DNA of 64,000 bases from Lanius collurio (taxonomy: Eukaryota; Chordata; Aves; Passeriformes; Laniidae): NCBI GenBank assembly GCA_020086605.1, contig JACBWW010000018.1, forward strand, positions 10,649,986 through 10,713,985, given 5' to 3'. Shown here piece after piece: positions 59,693 to 64,000 of this stretch; the stretch's first letter is position 1; each line of letters opens with the position of its first letter. The notes under the pieces were generated by a model, which worked only from the letters and a program-made list of their open reading frames with translations, did no database searches and was not told where the DNA came from. Position numbers and translations under genes: made by a program.

Positions 59693-62670
59693 AGTGGCTT
59701 TCAGGATGTTGTCTCGGTTCTCTGAATTTTATAGTTATTATTTGTGTCCTGAGAATTCTCAATCTCTGTGAAAGCAAAGAATTTCACAAGCACATGTGTA
59801 ATGCTAATGTGCATCTAAAATACACTTCTGAATATTGCTGCATTTATGTTGTACCCAAATTTACAGGGTGTTACAGGAGTCACATTTCTTGATGGCTGAT
59901 AGCAAAACACAGAGATAAAAAGGAAAGAGACCTATTGAACAGACTATCCTCAGCTCAGCGAGGCACTTGATTAAGTTGCTAGGTGGAAAGAGTGTGAACT
60001 GCTCTCAGAGCTTCAAGACAATTAGTTCAGTGGCTGAAGCTGTACATGGGGTTCATCAGTTTGGAGATAGCCCTAATGTTGCTACTATGGAAAAGTTAAA
60101 GTTTTTAACACAGCAACATAAGTGTCTACTTGCAATGGTCCCTGTTTTCAGTGAGGTTACCAAATATTGCACTTCTCTGTGAAAATTATTGTAGTAATCT
60201 GATGATTTAAGTACAGTGTCTTTTTGGACTGGCTCTGCTGTATAGACAGGACTCCTTCCACTGCTTTCAACCTTACCAAAGTGCTCTCCATAGTTCTGTA
60301 TAAAATATCAGTTATTACTTTTGAAACCTGAAAGATTTCCACATTGCCTCACATTTTGGCCTTCATTCTGAATAGGCAGTCACTACATTTTAGACAATAT
60401 ATATTACATTTCATTTTCCAAGCAGTGTTTTATTAGATTAAATCAGATAGAAGGAATAGCTTCACATTTATCATGAATGACTTGCACATTCAGTCAAACA
60501 CTATGTGATATTGAGTAGATTAGATCTCCAGTGTATGAACTGTAAATTAACATTAAAGGCCTCTCTTAACATCCATTTCTCTGTTTAAACAGTCATGCAG
60601 AATTACTAGTGGACAGTAATTTCTTCTTGAATACAAATATGTAATTTGTTCTAATGTTGTAACTCTCTTGAGCTGTACATCATGAAAAGAGTATCTTAAA
60701 ATAGGGAAATGGTGAGTTTAATGGACAACTGAGACTCTTATTGCTATTTAGCAGAAGCTTCAGGTTTGCTTGAAGCTCATATTGCTAATTTTCCTAAAAG
60801 ACAATGATACTTTGGTTGCTGAGCACAGTCCCAGATGATAAATACCCTTCCTTCTGGGAACACAGATTCAGCCTCTTTGGTAGTCTTAGCATAAAAATCT
60901 GACCTGTGAAGATGTGAAGCATGACTTGTCTGTCATAAGGGATGACTTTCTTTACCAAGTAAAGTAGCCCTTTAAGGCATCGTGATAGAACAGTGTGAAA
61001 AGTATTTGCTGCACTCTTCTTTTATAAACAGAGAATTTCAGACCCCAGAGCTCTCCATTTATCACACTGTACAAATGTGAGAAACCTGGACATAGGCACA
61101 ATAAATAAATCAGTAACCCCTTGTACAGTATGCTGTGGGATGCATTTCAGACTAGAATCTAAGAGCAAAACTGTTGAAGAGCTTGTCATCTTCAGTTCAT
61201 GTGGCAGTTGTGAAAAACAGCTTTGCATCTTCATAATACTACAGCAGTTTATTTCCAGTCTGAGGACTGGAATTCATGCTTCCCAAGAAGCTTAGTAAGC
61301 CTGATGACATGCCCTCAATACTTCCAATGACTGAAACCAGAAACTGACTGCTGAATTCAGGATGGTGTTAGCACCTACCCCAATAGCTTCTTGCTGTGTT
61401 GCCACATATTCCTCACCCCAGTGTCTCTATGCCTGTTTCTCCTTCTCTGTTCTCTGCTGTCTCCCAGGACTTGGCCAAAAAACCTTCCCTCCTTAACCAT
61501 TCTCCATCCATTCTTGCAACCTGCTGCACATCTTTTCCCAGTCCATGCAGTGAAATAAAGCAAAGCACGGAGTTGGAAATTCAATAGCTCTCCTAAGAAT
61601 TTATTTTTGTGCCTGAATATTATTTGTTTTAAACCATGTGGGGATTAAGGTCCTTTGAAGTTCCTTGGTTAGAGTTTAGGAGAAAATAAAATGCCAGTTT
61701 AAGCTTCTGGTCTTTTGTAAAAGCACATATAACTCCATTGTGTTCAAATTTATGCTTAAAATGGCTGTTTTAGAGTCACATATAGCCAGAAATTAATTAC
61801 ATTGGAAAAGAATAACTAAAAGTTGATTATATTTGTATTTTAGATTTTATTTGTGGTGAAATTAAGACATTAATCTTTAGGACTATTAATAGGGACAATT
61901 TTATTTTTATTCTTCTAGATCACAAATTTATTCTTGCCATTGTCTTCGTATACTCAGAAAGATCTTCCTTAAAAACTCCTGATATTTTGACTTTCTCAGT
62001 AAAAACATGATCATGCATAGTTAGTTGAAACTTGTGCAGTGAGAAAAGGCATGTGTGCTCTAACAGCCGAAGCTTGGCTCTATCCCTCGTTTTGCACTGC
62101 TTAGCTGCTCTGTGCCAAAGCTGATCTGTACCAATGCTTGATGGTATATGGCAGCCAGCTGTACGTATGGCTGAACACTTGGTTATCCATTTACTGGGTT
62201 TATGCAGAACAATGAACACTTTAATACTTCTCTCTTGTTTTTTCTTCTTTTTTTCATATCTAGCCAGCACCTCATGTCTAGTGACCAGTGAGTGCCCAGC
62301 ATAAGCAGAGGCAAATTTATCCTTTGAGCAGGCAGTCTGAAGATATAACTGTTTTGCAGATATACTTGATTAGAAACAACTCTTCTTAAACAGTAAAAAA
62401 AGGAAACATCTGAGTTCTTAAATTGAGCTATATGTTTAGAATGATCTTTCAAAACAAGAAAACCTTTCCCCCCATTTAAGCTTTGTGTGTTGCCAAGCTG
62501 TAATGACAAATGTCTTGTGGAATAACTGATGTTTTTAAATAGTGGTTGTGCCCATTCAGTGTGGCCACGAAGGTAATTTGTTGCTGATTTCATACACTTC
62601 AGTGTCTCCCACTGTCAGTGTTCTGTTTGTGGCAGCCTAGTGAAACCCTACGTGGACCAGGCTATAAGGT
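59693..62670. other. AT-rich intergenic sequence downstream of SLC9A9
   Basis: No gene is recognised. A 136-codon minus-strand frame at 62183-62593 has no family resemblance. Complements of AATAAA occur at several places (for example 61600-61605 and 61926-61931), so a long SLC9A9 3' UTR could extend into this region. Confidence 0.45.
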
Positions 62671-62673
62671 GCA

Positions 62674-62679
62674 TTTATT
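62674..62679 (-). terminator. candidate SLC9A9 poly(A) signal
   Basis: TTTATT on the plus strand is AATAAA on the minus strand, about 605 nt past the SLC9A9 stop codon, the first full consensus signal I found downstream. Further signals lie at lower coordinates. Which is used is unknown. Confidence 0.3.
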
Positions 62680-63283
62680 TAGAAAGCAAATGTTTGGCTG
62701 GATGTCAGGAAAAGTCTATACTGTGAGCATGAAGGAGCTTTTTCTATCAAGGCTGAGGTGCTGTAATGCATATTTTAAGCATTTTTGGATCGCATACTCC
62801 TTGGACAAGGAATCTTTTGCTTCTTCCTTATAAATGTAATAGCTACTGAATAGTTATGTGTGGATCTTCTCAGGACCAGCTGTAGAAAAGAGCTGTCATC
62901 ATGTGAGCATGAATGTTAAGAAGCTATTTCTCTCCATTCTAACTTACTGAAGCCTCTAAGCAATATTCAAAGGCATATGTACATGTGAGGGGCACAGAAC
63001 AGTCAAGTGCCAAGACAAAACATGACTAATGGATTTGCAGTGGGCTGGTACTGCCCTGTGTCATTATACTAAAAACTGCTACAATCATAAAACCTGCACA
63101 TGGCTGTGGATCTATGGATATGATAGTAAACTCCTTTCCTGGGAGGAGCAGGCATTTAGTCGGTGAAATCTAAATTTTCTTTAATCTTTGTACTTAGCAT
63201 ATTTTTTGTGACCTCTTGTTCAAATAACAGGATCTTTTGTTCCTTTGTTTTAGTCTTCTTTCTTGTAATTAACATTACACTGC
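62674..63283 (-). other. SLC9A9 3' untranslated region (extent uncertain)
   Basis: AT-rich sequence following the SLC9A9 stop codon on the minus strand. The far boundary is set at the first consensus poly(A) signal and is a guess. Confidence 0.4.
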
Positions 63284-63505
63284 TCATGCCAATGAATTCT
63301 TCTGGGGTTGACATGCAGTGTGTTGAAGCTGGAGTTTGTACCCTCCTAATCCTAGGTCTCCTTCCTGAATATCTTCCCTGCCTGTAGCCTGGATGGAGCC
63401 TGTGTTGTCCTGTGCTGGCACTGGTATGTGAGCAGATGGTTCATAGTTTTCAGTCAATTCATCATTATTGATGATATAATCTGTGTCGCCATCCTTCAGT
63501 TGATC
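63284..63505 (-). CDS. SLC9A9: SLC9A9 (endosomal Na+/H+ exchanger 9), last coding exon
   Basis: Partial gene: the final 73 codons and stop of NHE9, an endosomal and recycling-compartment Na+(K+)/H+ exchanger that limits luminal acidification. This piece is the cytosolic C-terminal tail; the twelve-helix exchanger domain is encoded beyond 64 kb. Read on the minus strand, a polypyrimidine tract and TACAG acceptor (63506-63510) precede GAT. The peptide opens DQLKDGDTDYIINNDELTENY and later has GREDIQEGDLGLGGYKL. It lines up with the human tail (EQLK, a NxDELxxNY block, GKENIYEGDLGLGGYEL). The last residues (QPQKNSLA) differ from human, as is common at this poorly conserved end. The TGA is the complement of 63284-63286. 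The acceptor fits a phase-0 junction. The tail is specific to SLC9A9; the related SLC9A6 ends differently. The gene converges on CHST2. Confidence 0.93.
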   Translation of the reverse strand, partial: DQLKDGDTDYIINNDELTENYEPSAHIPVPAQDNTGSIQATGREDIQEGDLGLGGYKLQLQHTACQPQKNSLA

Positions 63506-64000
63506 CTGTATTCAAACAAAGAAAAAGATCTGTGGAAGAGAGACTCTTGAGGGGGATTTTTGTAAAAGCTTAGATGAACAACAACTCTGATGCAATTTTG
63601 CTTTCATTTTAATTCATTGCTTGCTTATTTTCTCAGGTGTTTATTTACCATCTTCTCGATTAAAGCGAATAGTTGCTTACTCTGTTCTGCTCTCAAGCAG
63701 TGTTGAGAAACATAACCTACCCTTCATATGTTTTAGATAATTTTGGTGCTTAAATATTGCTGATGAGTAGCCAAAACTTTCAGCACCTGGATGAATTATT
63801 TAGAATATGTCATTCATATTTGAAGCTCATAGCATAAAGTGGTCATTCATGAAAATGCACCTTTATTGTCCTCTTCACAGGTCAAGAAACTGCACAATTC
63901 TTAGCATTACAAGTAAAAAGTTTTAGAAAAGGTATTTACCAAAGTGTTCAATCCAAAGTGACAGGTTTTGGCTAACACCTTGAACACAATTAACCAAGCT
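63506..64000 (-). other. SLC9A9 last intron (3' part)
   Basis: Intronic sequence upstream of the last exon on the minus strand. The acceptor reads TTTGTTTGAATACAG next to the exon. No other exon is visible up to the window edge, in keeping with the very large introns of this gene in vertebrates. Confidence 0.8.

Noticed and set aside
62183..62593. 136-codon minus-strand open frame near SLC9A9
   Set aside because: It lies downstream of the SLC9A9 stop with no resemblance to any exchanger sequence; probably UTR or intergenic.
1..64000. CRISPR arrays, operons, bacterial-type systems, tRNA genes
   Set aside because: The DNA is avian nuclear. No regularly spaced repeats were seen, and no tRNA A-box and B-box pair was found by eye.

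Overview
The window is nuclear DNA from a bird, quite possibly a songbird. Four fragments of the avian CR1 retrotransposon are visible, including a well-preserved copy of the CR1 3' end on the minus strand near 26.0 kb, and the two genes I recognise have clear vertebrate orthologues. It is a mostly intergenic, AT-rich landscape with one GC-rich CpG island, which is interrupted by a 377-base run of N (10219-10595).

Layout. Positions 1 to about 2.9 kb are AT-rich and non-coding and could be the 3' untranslated tail of an upstream gene. From 2.9 to 9.5 kb the sequence is intergenic, with a 150-bp (AAAAG)n microsatellite at 4.6 kb and two stretches that look like regulatory elements (3.05-3.2 kb and 7.4-7.7 kb). 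From 9.5 to 12.0 kb lies a CpG island holding a TATA-containing candidate promoter, the assembly gap and the complete intronless coding region of CHST2 (plus strand, 10640-11929), a Golgi GlcNAc-6-O-sulfotransferase. Its AT-rich 3' UTR follows, with several possible poly(A) signals up to about 13.8 kb.

From 13.8 to 62.7 kb I see no convincing protein gene. This interval holds small GC-rich islets (14.1, 20.2, 46.0 and 51.5 kb), CR1 fragments (17.4, 18.8, 26.0 and 59.6 kb), a degenerate tandem repeat with telomere-like motifs plus an inverted copy (33.35-34.05 kb), a dense cluster of SOX, POU and homeodomain-type motifs (37.8-38.2 kb), and a 26-nt perfect direct repeat 1.1 kb apart (56.6 and 57.8 kb).

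At 63284-63505 on the minus strand is the last coding exon of SLC9A9 (endosomal Na+/H+ exchanger NHE9), found by reading the complement and matching the family's C-terminal tail. Its upstream exons lie beyond 64 kb. CHST2 and SLC9A9 therefore converge across about 51 kb, the same neighbourhood and orientation as on human chromosome 3q24. The two products do not share a pathway: one sulfates glycans in the Golgi, the other sets endosomal pH. The region between them most likely matters, if at all, for regulation.
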